Origin: an uncultured Bacteroides sp.
Lineage (GTDB): Bacteria; Bacteroidota; Bacteroidia; Bacteroidales; Bacteroidaceae
Assembly: GCA_945607605.1 (NCBI GenBank)
Contig: CALYZE010000018.1
Span: forward strand, 1-40,307
Direction: 5' to 3'
DNA length: 40,307 nt
Part shown: positions 25,645 through 34,187 of the stretch, piece after piece
Layout: each line of letters starts with the position of its first letter
Position numbering within the stretch: position 1 is the stretch's first letter
Notes under the pieces: model-generated
Databases searched by the model: none
Told to the model about the DNA's origin: nothing
What the model saw: the letters and a program-made list of their open reading frames with translations, nothing else
Position numbers and translations under genes: made by a program

Positions 25645-27348
25645 TTAGCGATAGCTTTCCAGATCTTCTGCTTTGAACTTGCGGATGAAGTTGAAGTGTT
25701 TCTCTACTTCAGCCTCTGCATGGTTCACATAAACAAGGGCGGATTTGCTAAATAATTCAGGCGCTCTGGTGGCATCTTGAATCAGTAGATGCGACATCAA
25801 ACATACGGCGGCTATTTCGTAAAGGCGACGGGATACGAAGTCTAACACTTCTTGATTTTGGGCTTCCTTTACGGCATTTGTGCAAGCTTCAAATTTGCGA
25901 GTCATTTCTTTTACTCGTTCCATTAATGGTTGCATTTCTGCACTGCAAGCAATCCTTTCGTAATCGCTCAAAGTAGCTAAATAAGAACCGTTTGTTACAT
26001 AGCGGATGGCAGCTACGGTTTGCAATTGAGTCGTACCTTCATAGATGGATGTGATACGTGCATCACGATAGATACGTTGGCAAGCATATTCCAGCATAAA
26101 ACCTGAACCACCGTGAATCTGGATGCTGTCATAAGCATTCTGATTGGCATATTCAGAGTTCATACCTTTGGCTAAAGGAGTGAAGGAGTCAGCCAGCTTG
26201 GCATATTTTTTTTGTTCTTGGCGTTCTTCCGGAGTCAGTTTGCGTTCGCGAGAAATATCATCCAAAGCTTTGTAGATATCTACATAACGAGATGTCTGAT
26301 ACAGCAAAGAACGTCCTGCATCCAATTTAGCTTTCATGGTAGCCAGCATGTCGTATACAGCTGGGAAATCAATAATAGCTTTACTGAATTGCTTACGGTC
26401 TTTGGCGTAAGCCAAACCTTCATTGTAGGCTGCTTGTGAAAGCCCTACAGATTGAGCGGCAATACCCAAACGGGCGCCGTTCATCAAAGCCATTACGTAT
26501 TTTATCAAACCAAGTTTACGATCACCACAAAGTTCGGCTTTGGCATTCTTGTAAACCAATTCACAAGTGGGTGAACCGTGAATACCCAACTTATTCTCAA
26601 TGCGACGAACGTCTACGCCGCCTTCATTCTTATCATAGACAAACATAGACAAGCCACGTCCGTCTTTGGTTCCTTCTTCACTACGGGCCAAAACCAAATG
26701 AAGATTGGCATCGCCGTTGGTAATGAAACGCTTCACTCCATTTAAACGCCAGCAATTATGGGCTTCGTCGAAGGTTGCTTTTAGCATCACACTTTGCAGG
26801 TCAGAACCGGCATCGGGCTCTGTGAGGTCCATAGACATGGTTTCACCTTGGCAAACACGAGGGATGAAACGACTGTGTTGATCTTCATTACCAAACTCAT
26901 ACAGAGTTTCGATACAGTCTTGCAAGGACCAGATATTACCGAAACCGGCATCAGCGGCAGCCACGATTTCTGCACACATGGTGTACGGAGTAATCGGAAA
27001 GTTCAATCCACCAAAACGACGAGGCATAGTCATGCCGTTCAAACCGGCTTTTACCATAGCGTCGAGGTTTTGCTTGGTACCGCTAGCATATTCTACACGG
27101 CCATTAGCACAGTGAGGACCTTCTTCATCCACACCTTCTGCATTAGGAGCAATAATTTCACCGGTAATCTCACCAGTGATTTCGAGTACCTTGTCAAAAG
27201 AATCCATTGCGTCTGCATAATCCAGCGGAGCATAGTCATAATTCTCTTTGTCTTGATATCCACGTTCCTTTAGTTCGCAGATACGTTCCATCATCGGGTT
27301 GTTCAGATGGTATTTCAGTTCGGGAATTTCTGTATAAAAGTTGGCCAT
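25645..27348 (-). CDS. acyl-CoA dehydrogenase family protein
   Basis: A 567-residue flavoprotein that oxidises acyl-CoA thioesters or, with Etf, runs in reverse as an enoyl-CoA reductase. Signs are MTEPDAGSDLQSVMLKAT-type FAD motif (here MDLTEPDAGSD), the segment GSGFMLEY, and the catalytic-base region SIYEGTTQLQ with Glu437. The C-terminal extension beyond about residue 450 makes it longer than the usual 380-400 residues and resembles the long bacterial subfamily. It is the third gene of etfB-etfA-acd (3-base gap to etfA), so it almost surely uses this Etf as electron partner. Substrate is not determined by the sequence; short-chain or branched acyl-CoA are possible. Confidence 0.92.
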   Translation of the reverse strand: MANFYTEIPELKYHLNNPMMERICELKERGYQDKENYDYAPLDYADAMDSFDKVLEITGEITGEIIAPNAEGVDEEGPHCANGRVEYASGTKQNLDAMVKAGLNGMTMPRRFGGLNFPITPYTMCAEIVAAADAGFGNIWSLQDCIETLYEFGNEDQHSRFIPRVCQGETMSMDLTEPDAGSDLQSVMLKATFDEAHNCWRLNGVKRFITNGDANLHLVLARSEEGTKDGRGLSMFVYDKNEGGVDVRRIENKLGIHGSPTCELVYKNAKAELCGDRKLGLIKYVMALMNGARLGIAAQSVGLSQAAYNEGLAYAKDRKQFSKAIIDFPAVYDMLATMKAKLDAGRSLLYQTSRYVDIYKALDDISRERKLTPEERQEQKKYAKLADSFTPLAKGMNSEYANQNAYDSIQIHGGSGFMLEYACQRIYRDARITSIYEGTTQLQTVAAIRYVTNGSYLATLSDYERIACSAEMQPLMERVKEMTRKFEACTNAVKEAQNQEVLDFVSRRLYEIAAVCLMSHLLIQDATRAPELFSKSALVYVNHAEAEVEKHFNFIRKFKAEDLESYR

Positions 27349-27351
27349 AGC

Positions 27352-28371
27352 TTACTTACTATTCTGTTTGTAATACTTAATCATTTTTGGAATTATCTCT
27401 TCTACCGGACCATGGATGACGTAGTCAGCAATCGTATTGATAGGAGCATTCTCGTCGTTATTGACAGAGATGATAATGCCACTTTCCTGCATACCGGCAA
27501 TGTGTTGTATTTGTCCGCTGATACCGCAAGCAATATACAGTTTGGGACGAACCGTTACACCTGTCTGTCCGATTTGGCGATCATGGTCGGCATAACCGGC
27601 ATCCACTGCAGCACGGCTGGCGCCTACTTCTGCATGTAGCTCTTTGGCAAGTTCAAACAATAAGTTGAAATTTTCTCTGCTGCCCACGCCGTAACCACCG
27701 GCAATCACAATAGGAGCACCCTTTAGATTGTGTTTTGCCTTTTCTATATGTCGGTCAATAACCTTGACTACGTAATCTGTTTCGGGAACATATTTAGCTA
27801 CGTCATGGTTGATGACTTCACCTTTGTAGTCGACATCCAAAATTTCTTTCTTCATTACACCCTCGCGCACAGTAGCCATTTGTGGACGGTGTTCAGGATT
27901 GACAATCGTAGCAACGATGTTACCACCAAATGCAGGGCGAATTTGATACAACAGATTTTCATACACCTTGCCTTCTTTCTTATCTTCATGGTCGCCGATT
28001 TCAAGCGAAGTACAGTCGGCAGTCAGCCCGCTGGTTAATGCCGAAGAAACGCGCGGACCGAGGTCGCGACCAATCACTGTAGCCCCCATCAGACAAATTT
28101 GTGGTTCTTCTTCCTTAAAGAGGTTGATAAGAATAGAAGAGTGGGGAAGGGAAGTATAAGGGAACAACCCCGGGGCGTCGAATACGTGAAGTTTGTCAAC
28201 ACCAAAAGGTAATACTTGCTTGGCAATGTCTGACAGATTATGTCCGGCAGCAACAGCCTCTAGTTGACAATCCAACTGATTAGCTAATTTACGACCTTTG
28301 GTCAAGAGTTCGAGACTGACGTCGATAACAGTAGCGCCTTCTATCTCTAAATATACAAATACATTATTCAT
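27352..28371 (-). CDS. etfA: electron transfer flavoprotein, alpha subunit
   Basis: A 339-residue FAD-binding subunit of the electron transfer flavoprotein. The C-terminal FAD domain carries the signature CGISGQIQHIAGM followed by NNDENAPINTIADYVIHG, and GGYGVGSRENF marks the start of that domain. It lies 4 bases after etfB and 3 bases before the dehydrogenase, so all three are one operon. Together with EtfB it shuttles electrons between the acyl-CoA dehydrogenase and NADH and/or ferredoxin. It has no signal peptide and acts in the cytosol. Confidence 0.95.
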   Translation of the reverse strand: MNNVFVYLEIEGATVIDVSLELLTKGRKLANQLDCQLEAVAAGHNLSDIAKQVLPFGVDKLHVFDAPGLFPYTSLPHSSILINLFKEEEPQICLMGATVIGRDLGPRVSSALTSGLTADCTSLEIGDHEDKKEGKVYENLLYQIRPAFGGNIVATIVNPEHRPQMATVREGVMKKEILDVDYKGEVINHDVAKYVPETDYVVKVIDRHIEKAKHNLKGAPIVIAGGYGVGSRENFNLLFELAKELHAEVGASRAAVDAGYADHDRQIGQTGVTVRPKLYIACGISGQIQHIAGMQESGIIISVNNDENAPINTIADYVIHGPVEEIIPKMIKYYKQNSK

Positions 28372-28375
28372 AATC

Positions 28376-29269
28376 TTATCCTATCGTGTGGTTAGCTAAC
28401 AGTTCAACAATCAAATCTTCAACATCCTGATCGCTACCTGTGAGCGTTTTATTTTCTTTGGCTTGGAAAGAAATGTTCTGAATGGATTTCACCTTGGTAG
28501 GCGAACCGCTCAATCCGCATTGCGGAAGGTCACCATTCACATGGGCTACACTCCATTCTGTGATGTTTAGATAGGGATATTTCTCGTAGAGTTCGGCATG
28601 AGCCAATGCAGCACCTTCTTTGGTGATAGCTGCTTTCTCTTGTGCACCCAGAGCGCGTTTATATTTCTGCACCAATTTGGCGTTGCGAGGACGGCAAGGA
28701 GCTGCACTTCCATTGACAGTAATGACAATAGGCAGCGGAGCCTCGACTGTTTCCACACCACCGTCAATGTGACGCTTTATCGTGATTCTTTTAGTCTCTT
28801 TATTTACATTCAAGATCTCTTCAGCATACGTCACTTGCGTTAGTCCCAGCTTTTCTGCAACTTGTGGCCCTACCTGAGCTGTATCACCATCAATTGCTTG
28901 ACGTCCGCCGAGGATGATGTCGTAGTCACCGATTTTCTTAATGGCAGTGGCCAAGGCATAAGAGGTGGCCAACGTGTCGGCACCGGCAAAAGCACGGTCA
29001 GTCAACAGGTAACCATTATCGGCACCACGGTAAAGTCCTTCACGAATAATTTCGGCTGCGCGACCCGGTCCCATGGTTAGAATGGTTACGGTGGAGCCTG
29101 GATGTTCATCTTTTAATCGAAGTGCCTGCTCAAGAGCATTCAAATCTTCGGGGTTGAAGATGGCAGGGAGTGCCGCGCGGTTAATAGTTCCGTCGGCTTT
29201 CATGGCATCTTTCCCAACGTTGCGTGTGTCGGGAACTTGTTTAGCCAATACAACAATTTTCAAACTCAT
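28376..29269 (-). CDS. etfB: electron transfer flavoprotein, beta subunit
   Basis: A 297-residue partner of EtfA and the first gene of the operon. It has the N-terminal KIVVLAKQVPDTRNV, NPEDLNALEQALRL and the nucleotide-binding motif GGRQAIDGDTAQVGPQ at 121-136. That motif resembles the beta subunit of electron-bifurcating Etfs, which bind a second FAD, more than that of AMP-binding mitochondrial-type Etfs. At 297 residues it is longer than the usual 250-260. A promoter match lies about 100 bases upstream. Confidence 0.94.
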   Translation of the reverse strand: MSLKIVVLAKQVPDTRNVGKDAMKADGTINRAALPAIFNPEDLNALEQALRLKDEHPGSTVTILTMGPGRAAEIIREGLYRGADNGYLLTDRAFAGADTLATSYALATAIKKIGDYDIILGGRQAIDGDTAQVGPQVAEKLGLTQVTYAEEILNVNKETKRITIKRHIDGGVETVEAPLPIVITVNGSAAPCRPRNAKLVQKYKRALGAQEKAAITKEGAALAHAELYEKYPYLNITEWSVAHVNGDLPQCGLSGSPTKVKSIQNISFQAKENKTLTGSDQDVEDLIVELLANHTIG

Positions 29270-29370
29270 GCTATTAATTATTAGTATTAGTATTTTTCAG
29301 TGTCAGTGCCGGGCATAAGAGTAGTAGAATCCTGCTACTGAAATTATCCGGTTAACTCATTATTAGCGTG

Positions 29371-29400
29371 CAAATTTACGCAAAGAGTTGGGTTTGACAA
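29371..29400 (-). promoter_or_regulatory. promoter of the etfBA-acd operon
   Basis: On the minus strand TAAATTTG (29378-29371) matches the -7 element and TTG (29400-29398) lies 19 bases upstream at the -33 position. The 5' leader would be about 90-100 bases. Confidence 0.65.
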
Positions 29401-29543
29401 GAAAAAGGGATGAAAAATGCACATTACAGTACTTTTTGAGCAAAGTGAGTGAAGATGACTTGTGGAAAAGAGGAATCAAGCCATACGATCACATAGGTAT
29501 AAATTACCGTAAAAGATCTACTGATAGTAAACAGAAGTTTCCG
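29401..29543. other. spacer between the divergent etfB and TonB-receptor promoters
   Basis: No convincing gene. A 63-residue open frame (29388-29579) begins only with TTG and runs through the receptor promoter, so it is not annotated. No palindromic operator stands out. Confidence 0.4.
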
Positions 29544-29551
29544 TACTTTTG
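29544..29551 (+). promoter_or_regulatory. -7 element for the TonB-dependent receptor
   Basis: TACTTTTG matches TAnnTTTG; a -33 element is not evident. A start near 29557 excludes the TTG at 29549 as a translation start and supports the ATG at 29612 (or 29591). Confidence 0.5.
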
Positions 29552-29611
29552 CAAACAGAAAAAGTGTGTTATCTTATAAACCTGTTATTGATGATCCTAA
29601 AACGAACTTAT

Positions 29612-31504
29612 ATGAAAGTAAACAGACCATACTTGCAACGATGGGCTCAACGTGTAATTTTAGGCACTGCTTTCTTTGCCGCCATCCATACTTCTGCACA
29701 AACGGTAGTAGACACTACACGCACATATCGCATAGGCGAAGTAGTGGTGACCGGTAGTAACAATGCTACGGGACGGAATCTACTTCCTTATACAGTTTCT
29801 ACTGTTGGCAGTTCACAGTTGGAGGCAACGGGAAATCCTCAGTTGCTTTCTGCCATTTCCGGTCGGGTTCCAAGTCTCTTCGTAACTGAACGCAATGTTT
29901 TGGGATTTGGAGTGAGTGCTAGCGGTTCGGGAGGAATTAAAATACGCGGGGTAGGAGGTTCTCCAACCAATGCAGTGCTGATGATGGTGGACGGACAACC
30001 TCAGTTTGCAGGGATCTTTTCCCATCATGTGGCCGATTTTTATGAGACGGAGTATGTAGATCGTGTAGAGGTACTTCGCGGACCGGGTTCAGTCCTTTAT
30101 GGCTCCAATGCCATGGGTGGAGTGATTAATGTCATCACTAAAAACGCAGAGAAGGATGGAGTACATACCACACTGACTTCTCAATATGGATCTTACAATA
30201 CTTGGCGTTCTTCCATCACCAACACCACCCGTCTGGGCAAATTTTCTTCACTAGTGTCGCTTGGCTATGATCGTACAGATGGGCTGGAAGAGAACTTTGA
30301 CTTTAAGCAGGCGAACTTATATGCCAAACTCGGCTATGATTTTACCCCTTCATGGAAAATGCGGGCAGACTATTCGTTGATGAATTTCATGGGCAATGAC
30401 CCTATTTATCCGAAGCTGAATAATCCGGAGTCCACAGACATTTATCACCAAAATATAACCCGTGGTGAAGCGTCTTTATCTCTTCATAATTATTACGGCA
30501 ATACGAACGGTAATGTGCGGGTGTACTACAGCTATGGCAATCATTACATTGATGATCCTCGACATTTCCATAGTTTAGACGATCGTTTTGGGATCCTCGC
30601 TTATCAAAACATCCGACCTTGGAAAGATGCAGCCGCTACTTTAGGATTCGACTTCAATTCGTATACCGGTAAAATTCCGATGTCGGGTGGCAATGAACAT
30701 ACCGAAGGCTCTATATCTACCATTAGCCGAAAGAGTATTACAGAGTATTCTCCGTATGTCACACTTTCTCAAGATTTGTTTGGAGGTGTATTGATTCTGA
30801 ATGCAGGACTTCGTATGGCAAACAGTGACCGATTTGACACGCAATGGATTCCGCAGGGAGGATTTGTGATTCATCCTGCAGAAGGGTGGAGGCTGAAAGC
30901 TTCTTTGGCCAAAGGTTACCGTAATCCATCGTTCCGTGAAATGTATCTCTTCCGTCCTGCTAATCCTGAACTGAATCCGGAAGATATGTTGAACTATGAG
31001 GTGACGGTAGAGAAGACTTTTTCCCGCTATTTGGGTATTGACGTCACCGGCTATTATAGCAAAGGCAGTAATTTGATTCAAACTGTGGACATGAAGAATG
31101 TCAATACGGGTAGCTTTATCAATAAAGGTATAGAGGTGACAGCGAGCAGTCGGCCACTGGATAAGTTGAGTGTGAGAGCTACTTATAGTTATCTTTATAC
31201 TTCGTTGGATAACCTGACGGGTGCACCGAAGAATCAGTATTTCTTGGGGGTTGGTTGGCAAGCCTTACCTAAGTTTCATGTAGATGCAGAGCTAAGAGGG
31301 ACAGGAGGGTTGTATGTTTCAGAGGATGTGGAACATCAGAATTATGTGTTGCTCAATATGAAGTTCACTTATAAGGTTATTCGTGGACTAGAACTTTTTG
31401 CTACGTTGGATAACCTTACGAATTCCAACTATCTTATCAACCGTGGCTATGAGATGCCTGGCTTTACCGCCATGGGTGGCTTCAAGTTTCATTTTCATTT
31501 ATGA
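29612..31504 (+). CDS. TonB-dependent outer-membrane receptor
   Basis: A 630-residue outer-membrane transporter. A signal peptide (about 1-30, ending HTSAQ) is followed by a TonB-box-like YRIGEVVVTGS, a plug domain (about 38-160, with IKIRGVGGSPTNAVLMMVDG, VEVLRGPGSVLYGSNAMGGVINVITK) and a 22-strand barrel ending in FKFHFHL with a C-terminal aromatic/hydrophobic pattern. It lacks the carboxypeptidase-like N-terminal domain of SusC proteins and is shorter, so it belongs with the BtuB/CirA/heme-siderophore group. The ligand cannot be named. No SusD or ABC importer adjoins. An ATG at 29591 would add seven residues before the signal peptide. Confidence 0.9.
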   Translation: MKVNRPYLQRWAQRVILGTAFFAAIHTSAQTVVDTTRTYRIGEVVVTGSNNATGRNLLPYTVSTVGSSQLEATGNPQLLSAISGRVPSLFVTERNVLGFGVSASGSGGIKIRGVGGSPTNAVLMMVDGQPQFAGIFSHHVADFYETEYVDRVEVLRGPGSVLYGSNAMGGVINVITKNAEKDGVHTTLTSQYGSYNTWRSSITNTTRLGKFSSLVSLGYDRTDGLEENFDFKQANLYAKLGYDFTPSWKMRADYSLMNFMGNDPIYPKLNNPESTDIYHQNITRGEASLSLHNYYGNTNGNVRVYYSYGNHYIDDPRHFHSLDDRFGILAYQNIRPWKDAAATLGFDFNSYTGKIPMSGGNEHTEGSISTISRKSITEYSPYVTLSQDLFGGVLILNAGLRMANSDRFDTQWIPQGGFVIHPAEGWRLKASLAKGYRNPSFREMYLFRPANPELNPEDMLNYEVTVEKTFSRYLGIDVTGYYSKGSNLIQTVDMKNVNTGSFINKGIEVTASSRPLDKLSVRATYSYLYTSLDNLTGAPKNQYFLGVGWQALPKFHVDAELRGTGGLYVSEDVEHQNYVLLNMKFTYKVIRGLELFATLDNLTNSNYLINRGYEMPGFTAMGGFKFHFHL

Positions 31505-31529
31505 AAGAATGAAATGAAAGGTATGAAAT

Positions 31530-31568
31530 AAAAATTAGTGACTTGTCTTAAACAAATCACTAATTTTT
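31530..31568. terminator. bidirectional terminator between receptor and C1 peptidase
   Basis: AAAAATTAGTGA (31530-31541) and TCACTAATTTTT (31557-31568) form a perfect 12-pair stem with a 15-base loop. T runs on both strands make it suitable for both convergent genes. Confidence 0.85.
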
Positions 31569-31591
31569 CAACCTTTATTGGATGTCTTGCT

Positions 31592-32794
31592 TTATTTGAT
31601 ACCTAGTTTTTTGGCGATATCCTTAGGCAGTGCATCTTTGTGTACAATGATATTTATGGTCTTGTAGCGTATAAAAGCCTTGGAAGCGTACCATAATCCT
31701 TCGTACTTTCCAGCTTTGCCCCAAGAATTTTTTACCATATAATATTCGGCACCTGTTTGATCTTTCGCTAAGCCATAAATCAACATACCGTGATCATCGG
31801 TTGTTTCCCAATTGTCGTATGCTTCTTGACGTTCCTCTTGAGTACACCATTTTTGGGGTTGTGGCTTGCTGTTCAGTTTCTTCTCTTCGGGTTTCATCTT
31901 CAGCCAATGTGCCATGTCCGAACCGCTTAATTCCTGTATCTTATCGGCATCCGGCATGACAGCTACGCCATCGCGGGTGAAACCTTGTTCGCTCACGTCG
32001 CTACCCCAGGCAACGGTGTATCCCTTGTTGATGGAGTTATCAAATACTTGCAGCAATTCATCAATGGGGAGATTGTAAGAAGACGCCCAACGCCAGTTGT
32101 CCTGTATTTCCAGTACGAACGGTTGATAGAACGGATGATGGGTATAGGAGGTCAGTGACACGTAATCATCGGCATTCAGTCCGGTAGATTGGTAGAAAGA
32201 TTCCGGAGTATATTCCTTCCCTTTATAATTGAACTTTTCAGGACGCTCACCCAGATAGATGTCATGGATAGAGGCAATGGCTTTCTTCCAAAGCAGATTT
32301 TTGTTCTTGTCAGTCTGCAGACTACGATGTTTTCCTTTGGCAATAGCGGCTACTACAGCGTCGGATACGGCAGATAGTTCGGTGTGATTACTCAGTGTGT
32401 CAGCGTACATCACTCCAGGGGCCATTTCTGCTTCGGGTACTAAACCAAAAGTTTTCATGCCGTAGATTACGTCATAGAACGAACCTCCTTGTGAGAAGGA
32501 GACGTCACCATGTGTGCGTACAGCCTTATCGGCACGGTCCAAGTAGGTGTTGTGTACGAGGTACATTTCAGAGAAGTCATACTCTCCCTTGCCCATACGA
32601 AGTAATTCAGCTTCAATAAATGCCAGTCCGGAATAACACCAACATGTACCGGCACGATTCTGATTCTTGATGGAAGTAATAGGGTTTTCTTTGACAGTTG
32701 TGAAGATAAAACCTTCTTCTTTAGGGGCATCTTGTGCCATTGCGTTCAGGCTCAATAATCCCAGTGAGACGATTAGTATTGACTTTTTCATCAT
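31592..32794 (-). CDS. exported C1 (papain-like, bleomycin hydrolase/aminopeptidase C type) cysteine peptidase
   Basis: A 400-residue cysteine peptidase. A signal peptide (MMKKSILIVSLGLLSLNAMAQ) precedes the catalytic domain. Active-site residues are visible: Gln45 (oxyanion), Cys51 in GTCWCYS, His335 in DDHGMLIYG and Asn356 in VKNSWG. The spacing between Cys and His, and the insert LVHNTYLDRADKAVRTHG, match family C1B (bleomycin hydrolase, PepC), which is normally cytosolic; the signal peptide here indicates a periplasmic or surface enzyme acting on peptides. Its promoter region is shared with the divergent patatin gene. Confidence 0.9.
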   Translation of the reverse strand: MMKKSILIVSLGLLSLNAMAQDAPKEEGFIFTTVKENPITSIKNQNRAGTCWCYSGLAFIEAELLRMGKGEYDFSEMYLVHNTYLDRADKAVRTHGDVSFSQGGSFYDVIYGMKTFGLVPEAEMAPGVMYADTLSNHTELSAVSDAVVAAIAKGKHRSLQTDKNKNLLWKKAIASIHDIYLGERPEKFNYKGKEYTPESFYQSTGLNADDYVSLTSYTHHPFYQPFVLEIQDNWRWASSYNLPIDELLQVFDNSINKGYTVAWGSDVSEQGFTRDGVAVMPDADKIQELSGSDMAHWLKMKPEEKKLNSKPQPQKWCTQEERQEAYDNWETTDDHGMLIYGLAKDQTGAEYYMVKNSWGKAGKYEGLWYASKAFIRYKTINIIVHKDALPKDIAKKLGIK

Positions 32795-32827
32795 GATTAA
32801 AATGTTATTGATTTATAGTTGCAACTG

Positions 32828-32866
32828 CAAATATAGACAGAATATCGTAAAGAAAAGCTATCTTTG
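32828..32866. promoter_or_regulatory. closely spaced divergent promoters (C1 peptidase and patatin gene)
   Basis: TATATTTG on the minus strand (32835-32828) and TATCTTTG on the plus strand (32859-32866) both match the -7 consensus within a 92-base intergenic gap. The two promoters would occlude each other's upstream region. Neither has a clear -33 TTTG. Confidence 0.5.
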
Positions 32867-32886
32867 AGGGGTTAATTCTGACATTT

Positions 32887-33735
32887 ATGGAGAAAAAGAT
32901 AGACATAAACGACCGGAGCGGGTTGGTTCTTGAAGGAGGTGGCATGCGTGGGGTCTTCACGTGTGGGGTGCTTGACAACTTTATGGAACGAGGTATTCGC
33001 TTTCCTTATACCATTGGTGTAAGTGCCGGAGCCTGCAATGGACTTTCTTATATGTCCGGTCAACGTGGGCGTGCCAAATACAGCAATATCAACTTGTTGG
33101 AAAAATATAAATACATAGGATGGAAGCATTTGTTGAAGAAACGCAATATAATGGATTTTGATTTATTGTTTCAGGAATTCCCGGAACATATACTTCCTTA
33201 TGATTACGATACTTATTTTCATACTCCGGAACGTTATGTAATGGTAACAACCAATTGTCTGACAGGTGAAGCGAATTATTTTGAAGAAAAACAGAGTAAA
33301 GAGCGAGTCATTGATATTGTGCGGGCCTCAAGTAGTCTGCCGTTTGTCTGTCCCATCTCTTATGTAGATCGTATTCCGATGCTCGACGGAGGGATTGTAG
33401 ATAGCATCCCCTTGGTGCATGCCCGTGAAGACGGTTATGCTCACAATGTGGTGGTATTGACTCGTAATAGAGGATATAGGAAAGAGATACAGGGAACGAA
33501 AGTGCCTTCTTTTATTTATAGGAAATATCCTTTGCTTCGTGAAGCAATCAATCGTCGTAGCGTGGTCTATAACGAACAATTAGAGTTTGTTGAACGATTG
33601 GAGGATGAAGGCGAGATTACCGTAATCCGTCCGCAGATGCCGATAGTGGTAGATCGTATTGAACGGGATATCAAGAAACTGACCGCGCTGTATGAAGAAG
33701 GGTATCAATGTGCTGCCCAGTTTGAAATAAGTTAA
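32887..33735 (+). CDS. patatin-like phospholipase
   Basis: A 282-residue lipid acyl hydrolase. The oxyanion loop GGGMRG is at 17-22, the nucleophile Ser46 in GVSAG, and the dyad Asp167 in LDGGI. This is the RssA/YjjU-like bacterial patatin layout (about 280-300 residues). There is no signal peptide, so it is cytosolic or acts on the inner leaflet. The substrate, phospholipid or otherwise, cannot be read from sequence. It is divergent from the C1 peptidase and followed by possible terminator stems. Confidence 0.9.
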   Translation: MEKKIDINDRSGLVLEGGGMRGVFTCGVLDNFMERGIRFPYTIGVSAGACNGLSYMSGQRGRAKYSNINLLEKYKYIGWKHLLKKRNIMDFDLLFQEFPEHILPYDYDTYFHTPERYVMVTTNCLTGEANYFEEKQSKERVIDIVRASSSLPFVCPISYVDRIPMLDGGIVDSIPLVHAREDGYAHNVVVLTRNRGYRKEIQGTKVPSFIYRKYPLLREAINRRSVVYNEQLEFVERLEDEGEITVIRPQMPIVVDRIERDIKKLTALYEEGYQCAAQFEIS

Positions 33736-33764
33736 TGCAGTAGAAGAAACCACTTCTTTTGTTT

Positions 33765-33803
33765 AAAAGTACGTTCAGAAGTAGTCTATTAGGCACTTTT
33801 TTG
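33765..33803 (+). terminator. possible terminator of the patatin gene
   Basis: AAAAGT (33765-33770) can pair with ACTTTT (33795-33800), followed by TTTG TTTT. The stem is short, so the call is weak. Confidence 0.4.
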
Positions 33804-33820
33804 TTTTAAAAAATGTAGCA

Positions 33821-33854
33821 AAGAACAAGTCAGAAAGGATCTGACTGAGTTCTT
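33821..33854. other. stem-loop between the patatin gene and the small membrane protein
   Basis: AAGAAC plus AGTCAGA (33821-33834) pair with TCTGACT plus GTTCTT (33840-33854), with a small asymmetric bulge, giving about 13 pairs. On the minus strand a T-rich stretch follows some bases later, so it may end the 62-residue protein gene. Confidence 0.55.
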
Positions 33855-33883
33855 GCCATGAAAAAAGACATGTAGGGAAACCC

Positions 33884-33909
33884 CTGTACCTTATATATAT
33901 AAGGTACAG
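33884..33909. repeat. perfect 26-base palindrome
   Basis: CTGTACCTTATAT is followed directly by its exact reverse complement. It lies 4 bases beyond the stop codon of the minus-strand small protein. A perfect palindrome with no loop can be a cruciform, a terminator stem lacking a T run, or a dimeric operator. Confidence 0.8.
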
Positions 33910-33913
33910 AGAT

Positions 33914-34102
33914 TTATTTCAGCATCTGTGGCAAGTTATCTCTACCCCAAAAGTAATACACTGCCAACCCAATCCAACTGGTGATTAATACAAGAATGGC
34001 TACCAAAAGTTTCTTGACACCACTCACATTCCATCGCATAATTTCTAATACAGCTTTGATAGCAAGTATCAGACCAATAATCCAAATAATAAATCCAATC
34101 AT
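33914..34102 (-). CDS. small membrane protein (two helices, PLDc_N-like)
   Basis: A 62-residue protein with two hydrophobic helices (about 2-22 and 31-51) separated by a short basic loop, then YYFWGRDNLPQMLK. The pattern, in particular the second helix followed by a YYxxGR-type ending, resembles the phospholipase D-nuclease N-terminal membrane-anchor family found as small stand-alone proteins. It has its own ATG at 34102 and lies after the nifJ terminator, so it is probably transcribed on its own. Function is unknown. Confidence 0.65.
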   Translation of the reverse strand: MIGFIIWIIGLILAIKAVLEIMRWNVSGVKKLLVAILVLITSWIGLAVYYFWGRDNLPQMLK

Positions 34103-34128
34103 ACTATTTTATTGTTTTAAGTTAAAAC

Positions 34129-34168
34129 AAATAGAGACTGCATTCGGTTCACGAAACAGTCTCTATTT
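34129..34168 (-). terminator. nifJ terminator
   Basis: AAATAGAGACTG (34129-34140) and CAGTCTCTATTT (34157-34168) form a perfect 12-pair stem, 16-base loop, with T-rich sequence on both sides; it lies 20 bases past the nifJ stop. Confidence 0.85.
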
Positions 34169-34187
34169 TTTATTTCAATAACCGTAA

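Noticed and set aside
29388..29579. 63-codon frame between etfB and the TonB receptor
   Set aside because: Starts only at TTG, spans the receptor promoter motif and has no recognisable domain.
30641..31261. 206-codon open frame antisense to the TonB receptor
   Set aside because: Fully contained in the receptor gene; no recognisable motif and no start signals.
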